The notes: generated by a model not told the origin, from the letters alone. DNA of 45,505 bases from Acetobacter okinawensis JCM 25146 (GCF_000613865.1 NZ_BAJU01000020.1:1-45505), one strand, 5' to 3'; shown: positions 24,395 through 32,036, counted from the first letter of the stretch. Program-made: numbers and translations.

Positions 24395-25543
24395 ATGAAA
24401 AGCACAGATGATCGCAAGTTGTTTGGCTCCCTCATAGGGGCGTCTGCGGCTTCGGGCGATATTGCCACCATCCCGCAGACACAGGCCACAGCGGGCGATG
24501 GCACGGCCTCGGTTGCCCTTGGCTTCCCGCCCGAGACGTTTATTGCGCGCGCAGCCGGGGGCGAGCCGCCCCGTGGGCAGGACATGAACGGCCTGCTTAA
24601 TCTGCTCTCCGGGGCCGTGCAGGTTTTGCAGGCGGGATACCTTGGCGCATTTGATTCGAGCTTTGCCCAGTCCATAGGGGGGTATCCGGCTGGGGCTATT
24701 GTCTCAGGCTCTACCGCTGGCACCTTCTGGGTTAGCACAGCGGATGCAAACGTATCCACCCCCGGCGCAACAGGAGCAACGTGGCAGAGCCTATTTAACG
24801 GTCTGGCTGTCCTCAATGGTAGCAACACATTTACCGGCGCGCAGAACATTACCGGCGCACTCAATGTTACCGGCACCATTACGGCGCTGGTGGCATCTTC
24901 CACCCAGAAGATTACATTGCGGCGGGGAAGCACCTACGGGGGCGTTAACAGCTATGACGGGTCTAACTGGCATTATCTGTACGTCAACGACGACGACACA
25001 GTTGATACTGCCAAGGGGACTCTAGCGTTTGATAAGGACAAGGCCAATCTGGCTGGCGGCAATACGCTCACGGGCAACCAGATTATCACGGGCTCCGTGC
25101 GGGTCATGGAATCATCCCTGCAAGCCGTAAAGACGGTCGCAGATGCATGGTTGAATGCCTACGTCACTGATGATGGGTTTCTGGAGCTTGATCTAGATAT
25201 CCTCTCAACCGGGGCGACGAGAGCCTTCCTGAAAATGGACGGTAACGGCCTAGTTACAACATCGGGCGGGACGTTGGTGTTTACAAACCAGTTTGCCGCT
25301 TCACTTTCGCAGGCAGGCTACCAGAAGTTGCCATCGGGCCTTATAGAGCAGTGGGGATACGTTCCAAGCTCCAGCACAACGGCAAATTTTCCGGTTACTT
25401 TTCCTAACGCCTGCTTGAATATTGTCATCGCAGATGCAGGAACCGGCCATTTTCAGTGGGGCGCTTATCCGACCTCTACATCTACGTTTGAGTATGCAAC
25501 TGGAAGCGGAAATAACGCCTTTTGGCGCGCGATTGGATACTGA
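24395..25543 (+). CDS. Tail fibre protein with gp53-like C-terminal domain
   Basis: 382 residues. The N-terminal part has G-G-E-P-P-R-G-Q-D-M-N-G-L-L, typical for fibre attachment regions. The middle has triple-helix style repeats (N-T-F-T-G-A-Q-N-I-T-G-A-L-N-V-T-G and G-N-T-L-T-G-N-Q-I-I-T-G). The end, G-Y-Q-K-L-P-S-G-L-I-E-Q-W-G and F-P-V-T-F-P-N-A-C, is the putative tail fibre gp53-like domain, which binds the host surface. It is probably the receptor-binding protein. It is followed two bases later by the small gene that is expected to help its folding or decorate it. Confidence 0.85.
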   Translation: MKSTDDRKLFGSLIGASAASGDIATIPQTQATAGDGTASVALGFPPETFIARAAGGEPPRGQDMNGLLNLLSGAVQVLQAGYLGAFDSSFAQSIGGYPAGAIVSGSTAGTFWVSTADANVSTPGATGATWQSLFNGLAVLNGSNTFTGAQNITGALNVTGTITALVASSTQKITLRRGSTYGGVNSYDGSNWHYLYVNDDDTVDTAKGTLAFDKDKANLAGGNTLTGNQIITGSVRVMESSLQAVKTVADAWLNAYVTDDGFLELDLDILSTGATRAFLKMDGNGLVTTSGGTLVFTNQFAASLSQAGYQKLPSGLIEQWGYVPSSSTTANFPVTFPNACLNIVIADAGTGHFQWGAYPTSTSTFEYATGSGNNAFWRAIGY

Positions 25544-25544
25544 C

Positions 25545-26051
25545 ATGACCATTTTTTACGGAGCAAATTCTAGCGGAGTGTACGGATTTTATGATGATAC
25601 GCTCGGAACGCCCCCCACTTCTGCCGTTAAGGTTTCTGATGATGACTGGAAGGCGCTGCTACTGGCTCAACAGCTTGGGGCGAAAATAACAGCATCGGCC
25701 TCCGGATCTCCGCAGGCCGTATCAGAAGATGGCGCAGGAAGTGTAATTAATTTATCCACAGTCACTGCTTCTAGTAATTTTGCAGCCCCGGTCACTTTGA
25801 AGGCGCAGGCGGTGGCTGCGCAGGCATGGATTAACCAGCAGGCTAATTTAGCTGCCGCCATGGGCGAAGTATTTACGGCGACCATGAGGGCCTATGTGCA
25901 GACGATCAGCTCCATTGCAAGCGGGGCGGACACCGCAACCAAGACGCTGCCTACGCAGCCATCCGATGTGATGACGGCAACTGCCACCACCTCTACGGCC
26001 ACCACGACCACAGCAACGGACAGCACTACGACCACGAGTGCGGCGTCATAA
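25545..26051 (+). CDS. Probable tail fibre assembly or accessory protein
   Basis: 168 residues. The opening (F-Y-G-A-N-S-S-G-V-Y-G-F-Y-D) and the W-K-A-L-L motif that follows a short acidic loop resemble tail fibre assembly proteins. The middle is helical. The last 35 residues are almost only Thr, Ala, Ser and Asp and probably disordered. ATG 25545 is close to the fibre stop; longer in-frame starts would overlap the fibre gene. A terminator stands 28 bases after the stop. Confidence 0.6.
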   Translation: MTIFYGANSSGVYGFYDDTLGTPPTSAVKVSDDDWKALLLAQQLGAKITASASGSPQAVSEDGAGSVINLSTVTASSNFAAPVTLKAQAVAAQAWINQQANLAAAMGEVFTATMRAYVQTISSIASGADTATKTLPTQPSDVMTATATTSTATTTTATDSTTTTSAAS

Positions 26052-26078
26052 CTTCGCTTCGAATGTAGAGCCTGCCCG

Positions 26079-26102
26079 ACCGCCCCGTGAGGCGGTTTTT
26101 TT
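26079..26102 (+). terminator. Rho-independent terminator before the lysis cassette
   Basis: ACCGCC (26079-26084), loop CCGTGA, GGCGGT (26091-26096) and six further T. It ends the tail fibre transcription unit 18 bases before the first lysis gene. I found no TTGTAC element in front of it, unlike the two earlier ones. Confidence 0.82.
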
Positions 26103-26119
26103 ATGTCCGGATAAAACGA

Positions 26120-26599
26120 ATGACCGAAACACAGTGCGCAGGCTCCTGCGCGGCTGACGATGACCTGCGCGTGATCGTGGACAGCCATGCCCGCCGTCTT
26201 GATGGACTGGAGGACGATGTGGACACACTCAAGTCTGGCCAGAGCGCCATGATGGAGAAACTGATCTCCGTTGAAGCGCAGGGGCAGGAGCGCGAGCGCA
26301 ACCGGGCCGTGGAGGCATCGGACACCCGCAACGCCCTGACAGCTCTTACCAAGCAGATTGCCGAACACACCGGAGCGCAAAAGCGCCAGAACCAGCTTGC
26401 CGAGGACAGCTTGCGGCGCTGGAAAAAGCTGGCCGTCATGGTGGGCATTATCTGCGCCGTGGGGTCTGCGGTGGGGTCAACTCTCCTTTCCGATCAGGAA
26501 GTGGCCAGCACCATCTGGGTGCGCTGGCTGCACCTGCGCGAGCCGTGGGACGTGGCGCAGGGAGGGCGGGAGGATGCTGCAAACCTCTCTACTCACTGA
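26120..26599 (+). CDS. Coiled-coil protein with one membrane segment, lysis region
   Basis: 159 residues from ATG 26120. The first 110 residues form a charged helix (V-D-S-H-A-R-R-L-D-G-L-E-D-D-V-D-T-L-K and later E-R-E-R-N-R). One membrane helix follows (V-M-V-G-I-I-C-A-V-G-S-A-V-G-S), then a short tail with W-V-R-W-L-H-L. Such proteins in phage lysis modules are often annotated as holin-like or spanin-like without proof. Its end overlaps the hydrolase gene by 26 bases, so the two are translationally linked. Confidence 0.65.
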   Translation: MTETQCAGSCAADDDLRVIVDSHARRLDGLEDDVDTLKSGQSAMMEKLISVEAQGQERERNRAVEASDTRNALTALTKQIAEHTGAQKRQNQLAEDSLRRWKKLAVMVGIICAVGSAVGSTLLSDQEVASTIWVRWLHLREPWDVAQGGREDAANLSTH

Positions 26600-27008
26600 C
26601 CCCGTACAGGTTTCCGCCCGTACCGCATGGGGCGAGGCGAGGGGTGAGGGGCCATCCGGCATGCAGGCCGTTCTGTGCGCGGGCATGAACCGACTGGCCC
26701 GGCCCGCATGGTGGGGTCACAACATTTGCGGCGTGTTCCTCTGCCCGTGGCAGTTCTCATGCTGGAACGACGACGACCCCAACCGGGAAAAGCTTCTGGC
26801 CGTGACCAGTGCAGACCCGCAGTTCCAGACCGCCCTTGCGCTGGCCCAGCGCCTTGTGAGCGGCACCCTTAACGACATCACCAGCGGGGCAGACAGCTAC
26901 TATGACACGCGCCTTCCGCACGCGCCTGCATGGGCTGCTCCCCGCTTCTATCGCTGCACGATTGGTCACCATGCGTTTTACCGCGTGGGGCCTTTTGGAG
27001 AAGGATAA
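26574..27008 (+). CDS. Endolysin, SleB-type cell wall hydrolase
   Basis: 144 residues from ATG 26574, with GGAGG immediately upstream. The order A-R-T-A-W-G-E-A-R-G-E-G, G-M-Q-A-V-L-C-A-G-M-N-R, C-P-W-Q-F-S-C-W, a helix with A-L-A-Q-R-L-V-S-G and then D-S-Y-Y-D-T and I-G-H-H-A-F-Y-R is that of the Hydrolase_2 (SleB) family. The Glu in W-G-E-A-R is the expected catalytic acid. It has no signal peptide, so it needs the holin to reach peptidoglycan. It starts inside the preceding gene. Confidence 0.85.
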   Translation: MLQTSLLTDPVQVSARTAWGEARGEGPSGMQAVLCAGMNRLARPAWWGHNICGVFLCPWQFSCWNDDDPNREKLLAVTSADPQFQTALALAQRLVSGTLNDITSGADSYYDTRLPHAPAWAAPRFYRCTIGHHAFYRVGPFGEG

Positions 27009-27012
27009 CTCC

Positions 27013-27362
27013 ATGCTGACACGCCATCCCCCAAAGCGGTCTCTCAGACAACCACTGCTGTCATTGGTGGTCTTTCCCCTCTTACCGCCCTGCTGCTCTT
27101 GCCCCAGCCCTATGCAATGTGGGCGGGAATCGCTTGCGCCGTATTTGCCGGGGCAGGACTTGCGGCAACGCAGATCACGCTGCCCGCCAACCAGTCTGGC
27201 AAACTCTGGCTGGCGTACCGGGCCATCAACTTTCTGGCTCTGAACTGGAAGTGCGCAGCCAACGCGGCAATCGCCCTGCGCTCCAGTTCTGCTGCGGCCA
27301 AGGCCGCCCCGCTCGTCGGCCCCGGCTCCGTTGTCACCATTCCCCAGGACTCCACAAAATGA
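27013..27362 (+). CDS. Holin, start region frameshifted
   Basis: The frame from about 27016 to 27362 encodes A-D-T-P-S-P-K-A-V-S, then two hydrophobic segments (T-T-A-V-I-G-G-L-S-P-L-T-A-L-L-L-L and M-W-A-G-I-A-C-A-V-F-A-G-A-G) and a soluble C-terminal region. The only suitable ATG (27013, with AAGGA upstream) is out of frame by one base. An extra G after ATG (ATGGCTGAC) restores a 116-residue holin. As written, translation from 27013 gives an unrelated Pro/Leu-rich peptide. Holins of this shape release endolysin through the inner membrane. The position right after the endolysin supports the call. Confidence 0.72.
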
Positions 27363-27910
27363 CCAATCTTTCCCGCCGCAACTTCCTGCGGACCTCTGCG
27401 CTTCTCGGCGCGACCGCCCTGACCGCCTGCACGGTCACAACCACAGGTAGTACAACTACCGTCACACTCAACACGGCCAAGGTGAAGGCTTACGGGCAGG
27501 CGGGCATTAACGCCATCGCCACGATCCTGAGCATCACCGTGATTGCGTCCGCCATGGGTGCGCCTGCGGTGGCTCTGATCGAGACGGCTGGAACGGCCCT
27601 TGCTGCCAGCCTGACAGCGTTCTCCAATGCAACCAACGGCACGCTGACCATCACGTATGACGATACGAACTGGAAAACCAAGGTCGATACGATTCTGGTA
27701 GACCTGAACAGCGTTGCCACGGCCCTGCGCTCGGGCCTGACTGCTGCTCAGTCCACAGTGACAAGCACGATCATCAATACCGCCATCACTGCCTTCAATG
27801 CCCTGCTGACCGTGCTGGATGCGTTTATGGGAGTTCTGGGTATCAGCCTGTCCAGCGTGACGGATACGCAGGAGGCGACTGCGCTTAAGACACTGGCAGT
27901 TGCTCAGTGA
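27359..27910 (+). CDS. Lipoprotein with Tat-type signal, lysis region
   Basis: 183 residues. The N-terminus S-R-R-N-F-L-R-T-S-A-L-L-G-A-T-A-L-T-A-C combines a twin-arginine motif with a lipobox (L-T-A-C), so a lipid-anchored protein exported in folded form is predicted. The rest is Ala/Thr-rich helix (I-N-A-I-A-T-I-L-S-I-T-V-I-A-S-A-M, A-T-A-L-R-S-G-L-T-A). No catalytic motif. It starts inside the holin stop and ends on the start of the next gene. A role in outer membrane disruption or in blocking superinfection is possible; neither is shown. Confidence 0.75.
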   Translation: MTNLSRRNFLRTSALLGATALTACTVTTTGSTTTVTLNTAKVKAYGQAGINAIATILSITVIASAMGAPAVALIETAGTALAASLTAFSNATNGTLTITYDDTNWKTKVDTILVDLNSVATALRSGLTAAQSTVTSTIINTAITAFNALLTVLDAFMGVLGISLSSVTDTQEATALKTLAVAQ

Positions 27911-28053
27911 CGCCAGACAATGAGTTCTTCCTACTCCTAGGGGGCGGCATCGTAGGCCTCGGCACTCTCCTGCTGGCGCTCATATGGCGCTGGCGGGCAA
28001 GCGCTGGCAGCTTCTGGGAGCAACTGACGAAAGGGCAGGACGATGCGGATTAA
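27907..28053 (+). CDS. 48-residue membrane protein
   Basis: Starts at GTG 27907 overlapping the preceding TGA, ends at TAA 28051-28053. One membrane helix (F-F-L-L-L-G-G-G-I-V-G-L-G-T-L-L-L-A-L-I-W) is followed by W-R-W-R and a short soluble end. The overlaps on both sides (the next gene starts at 28043) indicate translational coupling. It could be the inner membrane partner of the lipoprotein that follows, though inner spanins usually have a longer periplasmic coiled coil. Confidence 0.6.
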   Translation: MTPDNEFFLLLGGGIVGLGTLLLALIWRWRASAGSFWEQLTKGQDDAD

Positions 28054-28426
28054 GGCGTTGGCCTGCCTGCTGACCCTCTCTGCCTGCTCCAGCGTTCCGC
28101 TACAGGCCAAGCATGATCTTGTCGGCATGGCCCGCTCGGACCTCATAGCCTGCGCTGGGGTGCCGGATAACGCGGCCACCCTACCAGACGGCGAGGTGCT
28201 GCAATGGCGGCAGGACCAGCAGGTGCAGGGGCCGTTTACGCTCAAGGGGCCGATGTCGCTGGAGCTTGATCTGTCCGGCCACGGGACGTGTCACTTTGTC
28301 GCGCGCTTGCGACAGGGGCGGGTGGCGCAGGTGGAATATACCGGGCCAAGCGGTACCCTTCTGGGGCCGTACTCGGCTTGTCGGCCTTTGGTGTTGGCTT
28401 GTGAGCGGCGCGCGAGGAAAAGCTAG
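28043..28426 (+). CDS. Small lipoprotein, last gene of the lysis cassette
   Basis: 127 residues. The N-terminus I-K-A-L-A-C-L-L-T-L-S-A-C-S-S is a lipoprotein signal with lipobox L-S-A-C. The mature part has G-M-A-R-S-D-L-I-A-C-A-G-V-P-D, a pattern seen in small bacterial lipoproteins with an OmpA-associated (SmpA/BamE-like) fold, and a beta-rich remainder ending in basic residues. It starts inside the preceding gene. The outer-membrane half of a spanin pair is a possible role by position. Confidence 0.7.
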   Translation: MRIKALACLLTLSACSSVPLQAKHDLVGMARSDLIACAGVPDNAATLPDGEVLQWRQDQQVQGPFTLKGPMSLELDLSGHGTCHFVARLRQGRVAQVEYTGPSGTLLGPYSACRPLVLACERRARKS

Positions 28427-28449
28427 CGTGCAATCAATGTTGCTGATTA

Positions 28450-28692
28450 TCACGCTGGGCCTATAAAATACAAAGATTCAGCCGCAGCATTGACAGTGAA
28501 GGTTGGCCCCTCAGTTCCATCGCTGTGATTAAGCCTATACCAATAAGCGCTGGCTGTGCTTACGGCTGGAACCCACGCATAACTCTTAGGCATCCCCAAT
28601 GGGCCACTCGATAGCAAATACTTTGCATCCTTGGTAACATCTTCTGGCTCGCCGGGTCAGCTAGGGTCAGGCCAATTTCCGTCATTCATCAT
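28450..28692 (-). pseudogene. 80-codon small protein gene interrupted by an in-frame TGA
   Basis: ATG 28692 has GGAG five bases away. The frame reads M-M-N-D-G-N-W-P-D-P-S, then TGA (28659-28657), then stays open for 68 further codons: P-G-E-P-E-D-V-T-K-D-A-K-Y-L-L, Y-A-W-V-P-A-V, A-Y-W-Y-R-L-N, ending at 28450. Changing TGA to TGG gives P-S-W-P-G-E-P, which fits. The second part is clearly protein-like (aromatic-rich, beta). No family recognised. It opposes the lysis cassette and ends 24 bases after it, so it marks the right border of the prophage core. Confidence 0.55.
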
Positions 28693-28744
28693 TTTTCTCC
28701 ATAAGGAATGGTGAATGATGCTTGCTAGTCTTAGGTGCGTCAAT

Positions 28745-28950
28745 GGTTGACGGGCTTTCACCGTCTGCTCGCCGCGTCCGCAGCTATCTGAGGGCTTCTT
28801 GTGTTCAACCCACGAGCACACCGACTGTAATCCGCCGGACGACTGGTTGCTACGGGCCGGGCTTGATACCGGCTAGGGCACTTCGGTTCCTGATTTCGAT
28901 CTGGCTGCCATTTCCAGATTGATCCCCGGCATTAGGGGACGGGAGTGCCC
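28745..28950 (-). ncRNA. Candidate structured RNA at the right end of the prophage
   Basis: About 200 bases dense in perfect complementary arms: GGGCACT 28876-28882 with 28944-28950, enclosing ATCTGG 28899-28904 with 28914-28919 and CCCC 28924-28927 with 28935-28938; GCCGG 28856-28860 with 28869-28873; GGTTGA 28745-28750 with 28805-28810; and GACGG 28749-28753 with 28761-28765, which shares two bases with the previous arm. Coding is poor in both directions. On the minus strand the 3' part has TTGAACACAAGAAGCCC, which reminds me of the conserved part of transposon-associated omega RNAs. No nuclease gene is in the window. Strand is chosen because the promoter-like repeat at 28998-29031 reads this way. 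Confidence 0.35.
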
Positions 28951-28997
28951 GTGTGTTCAAACCTCACGCGTGTCCATCCACGCCGCCGTAGCCCTGA

Positions 28998-29031
28998 CAG
29001 GGTAGTACAGGTTGGGGGTGTTGTACAAGGG
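28998..29031 (-). repeat. 34-bp element, copy B of an inverted pair
   Basis: Reverse complement of 19416-19449 at 32 of 34 positions. On the minus strand it starts CCCTTGTACAA and ends CCTGTACTACCCTG; here TTGTACAA is a full palindrome, and CCCTG-A-CAGGG (28992-29002) overlaps its end. It lies upstream of the structured region and the interrupted small gene, and close to where the prophage should end. Confidence 0.6.
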
Positions 29032-29332
29032 GAAACGAATAGGGAAAAGTTAGACACTCTGCCTCTGGAAGCCTTGATCTACATTGTGGATAATTTAATG
29101 GTTAGACAGTGTAAGGCACTGTAAAATATAAATTACCTCTGTAGCGTCGGGTCCACCATCCTCCAGTAAAAATTGCTGTTTGTTGCCGTTTATGCGGCGT
29201 TGTGCTGCATATCCATGTGCGCGCGTGTGCTGCTGCACGTCCTCGCCCAGCTTTTTTTGCATTGCCGCTCGGGCCGGGTGGATTGCATTTTATAATGTCC
29301 AGCCCCATACCGCCGCCGTGGAGAACGCAAGA
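29032..29332. promoter_or_regulatory. Junction region between prophage and host genes, with a consensus -10 box
   Basis: 301 bases without a supported gene. A perfect TATAAT at 29291-29296 lies 37 bases before the membrane protein start; no good -35 stands at the right distance. Before it are a stretch with GTTAGACA...TGTAAGGC and other short partial repeats, but I could not identify an attachment core, because the left end of the prophage is not in the window. Confidence 0.4.
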
Positions 29333-29833
29333 ATGACAGATCACCAAGATTTTGCCCTGTGGCTGGCGCGGGAAAAAAGAATGCTGGCCGATGCCGGGTA
29401 CCAGGAAACACAAAGCGCATTTGCAGCACTCAAGGCCCGTCTGGGTGTGGGTCTTTTGCTGTCCGTCATGTTTGCTGCGGTGTCTTTGGTTGGGGCTTTT
29501 TCCCAGCGTGAATATTCCCCGATCTGTGCGTTTCTGGCCCTTGGGTTTGGTGTTGCTGGCGGGTTGTGCGCTGTTGGTCTGTATTCCTCGACTCTGATCT
29601 CCAAAAATTTCGGGCCGGAGCGGGTTGATGGCATTCTGTCCGACGTGCCGCAGCGGGACGAGGAACATGCAAGCCTGTGGCTGGCCTATACCGTATCCTT
29701 CATCACGGCGGAAAACGGGCGCACTCTGGCCCGGCATACACGCTGGTTCAGGGCGGCCTGTGTGGCGCTGGCGCTCACACCGCTGCTTGCGTCCGTGCTG
29801 GCCGTGGCCTGCGGGGTCTGGGTGGCGCTGTAA
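29333..29833 (+). CDS. Membrane protein of unknown function, host side
   Basis: 166 residues. ATG 29333 has GGAG nine bases away; an upstream in-frame start at 29180 would cover the promoter. After a soluble helix (residues 1-33) come two membrane helices (about 34-85, G-V-G-L-L-L-S-V-M-F-A-A-V-S-L-V-G-A-F and a Gly/Leu-rich one). A charged region follows (R-D-E-E-H-A-S-L-W), with a last membrane helix at the end. The layout is like that of the prophage protein at 14343-14840, but I see no clear sequence identity. Probably the first host gene right of the prophage. Confidence 0.65.
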   Translation: MTDHQDFALWLAREKRMLADAGYQETQSAFAALKARLGVGLLLSVMFAAVSLVGAFSQREYSPICAFLALGFGVAGGLCAVGLYSSTLISKNFGPERVDGILSDVPQRDEEHASLWLAYTVSFITAENGRTLARHTRWFRAACVALALTPLLASVLAVACGVWVAL

Positions 29834-29966
29834 CGTCTGGCGTTTTTTGGCACCCTGTTTGCGTGGTGCTGACACAGGCTGTTTATTTTTGGCCATTCAT
29901 GCCAGATTATGCGCGGTATTGAAGATGGCTGTTTACAGGCGATGGATAAAGGGCGCGGCAGTAGTG

Positions 29967-30554
29967 ATGAAGCATAGACTTTTGGTTGTGGCATCCTGTC
30001 TTTTGCTCGCCGTTCTTGCGTTACCTTTGGTGTCCGCCGGAGCGCAGGCTGCGTCCTCCCCACGTTCGCCCTACTCTGCCAGCGATGGTGAGAGCACGCT
30101 GTGCGTGTCCGGCCCGGTATATATTATTGATGTGCATGTGGTCGTGACCATAAACGGTGTGGATCGCACGATCAGCTCGGCCTCTTCGGAAGTGTGCTCG
30201 GTCAACCCGGCCAATTTTTCCGACGTGGTTGTACAGGGGCCACCCCCGCAGGCTGGCGCACCGCTTGAGGTCAGCAAAAAAGTAGGGGTGGAAGGCACAA
30301 TCCGCCTGAATGGTCGCACCGCGGTGCTGGAGACCAATGTCTATCTGCCCACCAAGGGGGGCAACCCCGCCCAGTGCGCCAATGGCCAGCCCGGAGATGG
30401 TGGCGCTCCATGCAAAAGCACGTCTCTTGGCGTGAACCTTGCAAAAACATGGATTTTCTCGCGCAATACATGGCGTGATTTTTACGTAGGCCCGGATGAT
30501 AACGGAGACCCGGTCAAGGTGCTCGTTCGCCTGTCCGATGGCCCAATTAACTAG
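29967..30554 (+). CDS. Exported protein of unknown function
   Basis: 195 residues from ATG 29967. The signal peptide is K-H-R-L-L-V-V-A-S-C-L-L-L-A-V-L-A-L-P-L with probable cleavage after A-Q-A. An ATG at 29925 would extend the n-region by 14 residues; neither start has a strong ribosome binding site. The mature part contains four Cys, a beta segment (I-I-D-V-H-V-V-V-T-I-N-G-V-D-R-T-I) and N-G-R-T-A-V-L-E-T-N-V-Y-L-P. Unknown family, probably periplasmic. Confidence 0.65.
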   Translation: MKHRLLVVASCLLLAVLALPLVSAGAQAASSPRSPYSASDGESTLCVSGPVYIIDVHVVVTINGVDRTISSASSEVCSVNPANFSDVVVQGPPPQAGAPLEVSKKVGVEGTIRLNGRTAVLETNVYLPTKGGNPAQCANGQPGDGGAPCKSTSLGVNLAKTWIFSRNTWRDFYVGPDDNGDPVKVLVRLSDGPIN

Positions 30555-30605
30555 CACTGCCAGCCAAGTGGCCGGTACTATGGCCCAGATAGCACGGGAG
30601 CAGAC

Positions 30606-32009
30606 ATGAGCGGCCAATCCCCTGTTCTGGTCTGGTTCCGTGATGACCTGCGTCTGTCGGACAATCTGGCTTTAAGCCGTGCCGTGCAAAGTGGGCAGCC
30701 CCTGCTGTGCGTGGTTGTGCGCTCCACTGCGCAGACTTGTACCAGTGCTCTGGACTGGTGGCGGATGCAGGGTGTGCAGGCACTCGACCATGCGTTGCGT
30801 GCCCGTGGTGGCCAGCTGCATGTTTTTGCCGCGCAGGAGGAGCAGTTCCTGCCAGAGCTGGTCCGCCAGAGTGGGTGCACGCAGGTGTTCTGGAACCGCC
30901 GTTACGACCCGGCAGGCAAAGCCACGGATACCCAGCTCAAGGCGCAACTCAGGCAGATGGGGGTTACAGTCCACAGCACGCCGGGCAGCCTGCTGCATGA
31001 GCCATGGACAGTGCGGAGCAAGGCTGGGCAGGCTTTTCAGGTTTTTGGTGCATTCTGGCGTGCGGCCAGCAGTATGGCCCATTACCCGGCCCCTCTGCCT
31101 GCGCCCACGGGTATGGTGTTTGCCCCCTGCGCGGCTTTTCCCGCCCAGCGGGTTGCGCTGGATCATGCACTGGGCAGGCTGCCCGCATGGGCCAGAGCCA
31201 TGCAGCCCCACTATGTTTTTTCGGAACAGGATGCGCATGCGCGCTTGCAGGACTTTATAGCCCACGCCCTGCAAACCTATGCGCAGGAGCGGGATTTTCC
31301 GGACCGGGATGCAACGTCCGATCTATCCCCCTTCCTGCGTACGGGACAGATAACACCGGGGCAGATCTGGCACGCGGTCAGTGCACAGGGGGCGACGGAA
31401 GGGGCCAGCAAGTTCCTGTCCGAGATCGGGTGGCGGGAGTTTGCTTGGTCGCTGTTATGGGAACACCCGGACCTGAGTACGCGTAACCTCAAGGCCGAGT
31501 TTGATACAATGCCATTGCGGGTGGACCCCAAAGGGCTGGCGCGATGGCAGCAGGGGCGTACGGGCTACCCGTTGGTTGATGCGGGCATGCGCCAGCTTTG
31601 GCAGACGGGGCTGATGCATAACCGTGTGCGCATGGTGGTGGCGTCTTTTCTGGTTAAACACCTGCTGATCGACTGGCGCGAGGGTGAGCGCTGGTTTGCC
31701 CATACGCTGGTGGATTATGACCCGGCCAGCAACCCCATGAACTGGCAGTGGAACGCCGGGACAGGGGTTGAATCCGCGCCATTCTTCAGGATTATGAACC
31801 CGATCCTGCAATCACAGAAGTTCGACCCGGATGGGGCGTATATCCGTACATGGGTGCCAGAGCTTGCGGGCCTGTCCGGTACGGATATTCATACCCCATG
31901 GCAGGCACGTCTATTACAGCCGACTGGCTACCCTAGCCCCATGGTGGAGCATACGGTGGCCCGCGCGCGCGCACTGGCAGCATGGAAAGCGCAGAAAGAC
32001 AGCGCTTGA
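30606..32009 (+). CDS. phr: Deoxyribodipyrimidine photolyase
   Basis: 467 residues, full length for the class I CPD photolyase group. W-F-R-D-D-L-R-L-S-D-N at residues 10-20 opens the antenna-binding Rossmann domain. The FAD domain shows E-I-G-W-R-E-F-A-W, Y-P-L-V-D-A-G-M-R-Q-L-W-Q-T-G-L-M-H-N-R-V-R-M-V-V-A-S-F (with the Trp and Asn that contact the lesion) and N-W-Q-W-N-A-G-T-G-V-E-S-A-P-F-F-R. The enzyme repairs cyclobutane pyrimidine dimers with blue light. GGGAGCAGAC precedes the ATG. A terminator overlaps the stop. Confidence 0.95.
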   Translation: MSGQSPVLVWFRDDLRLSDNLALSRAVQSGQPLLCVVVRSTAQTCTSALDWWRMQGVQALDHALRARGGQLHVFAAQEEQFLPELVRQSGCTQVFWNRRYDPAGKATDTQLKAQLRQMGVTVHSTPGSLLHEPWTVRSKAGQAFQVFGAFWRAASSMAHYPAPLPAPTGMVFAPCAAFPAQRVALDHALGRLPAWARAMQPHYVFSEQDAHARLQDFIAHALQTYAQERDFPDRDATSDLSPFLRTGQITPGQIWHAVSAQGATEGASKFLSEIGWREFAWSLLWEHPDLSTRNLKAEFDTMPLRVDPKGLARWQQGRTGYPLVDAGMRQLWQTGLMHNRVRMVVASFLVKHLLIDWREGERWFAHTLVDYDPASNPMNWQWNAGTGVESAPFFRIMNPILQSQKFDPDGAYIRTWVPELAGLSGTDIHTPWQARLLQPTGYPSPMVEHTVARARALAAWKAQKDSA

Positions 32010-32036
32010 AAAAACAGGCATAGGCGCTGTTTTTTT
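31999..32036 (+). terminator. Terminator of phr
   Basis: ACAGCGC (31999-32005) and GCGCTGT (32024-32030) form the stem, with an 18-base loop, and six T follow. The stem starts inside the last codons of the photolyase gene. Confidence 0.7.

Noticed and set aside
28743..28922. Plus-strand frame of about 60 codons in the structured region
   Set aside because: Arg/Ser/Pro-rich, no ribosome binding site, and the same bases form perfect complementary arms, which is better explained as RNA structure or non-coding DNA.
28453..29332. Attachment site of the prophage
   Set aside because: The left prophage end is outside the window, so a core repeat cannot be compared; tRNA-Phe at 40.6 kb is too far away and separated by host genes.
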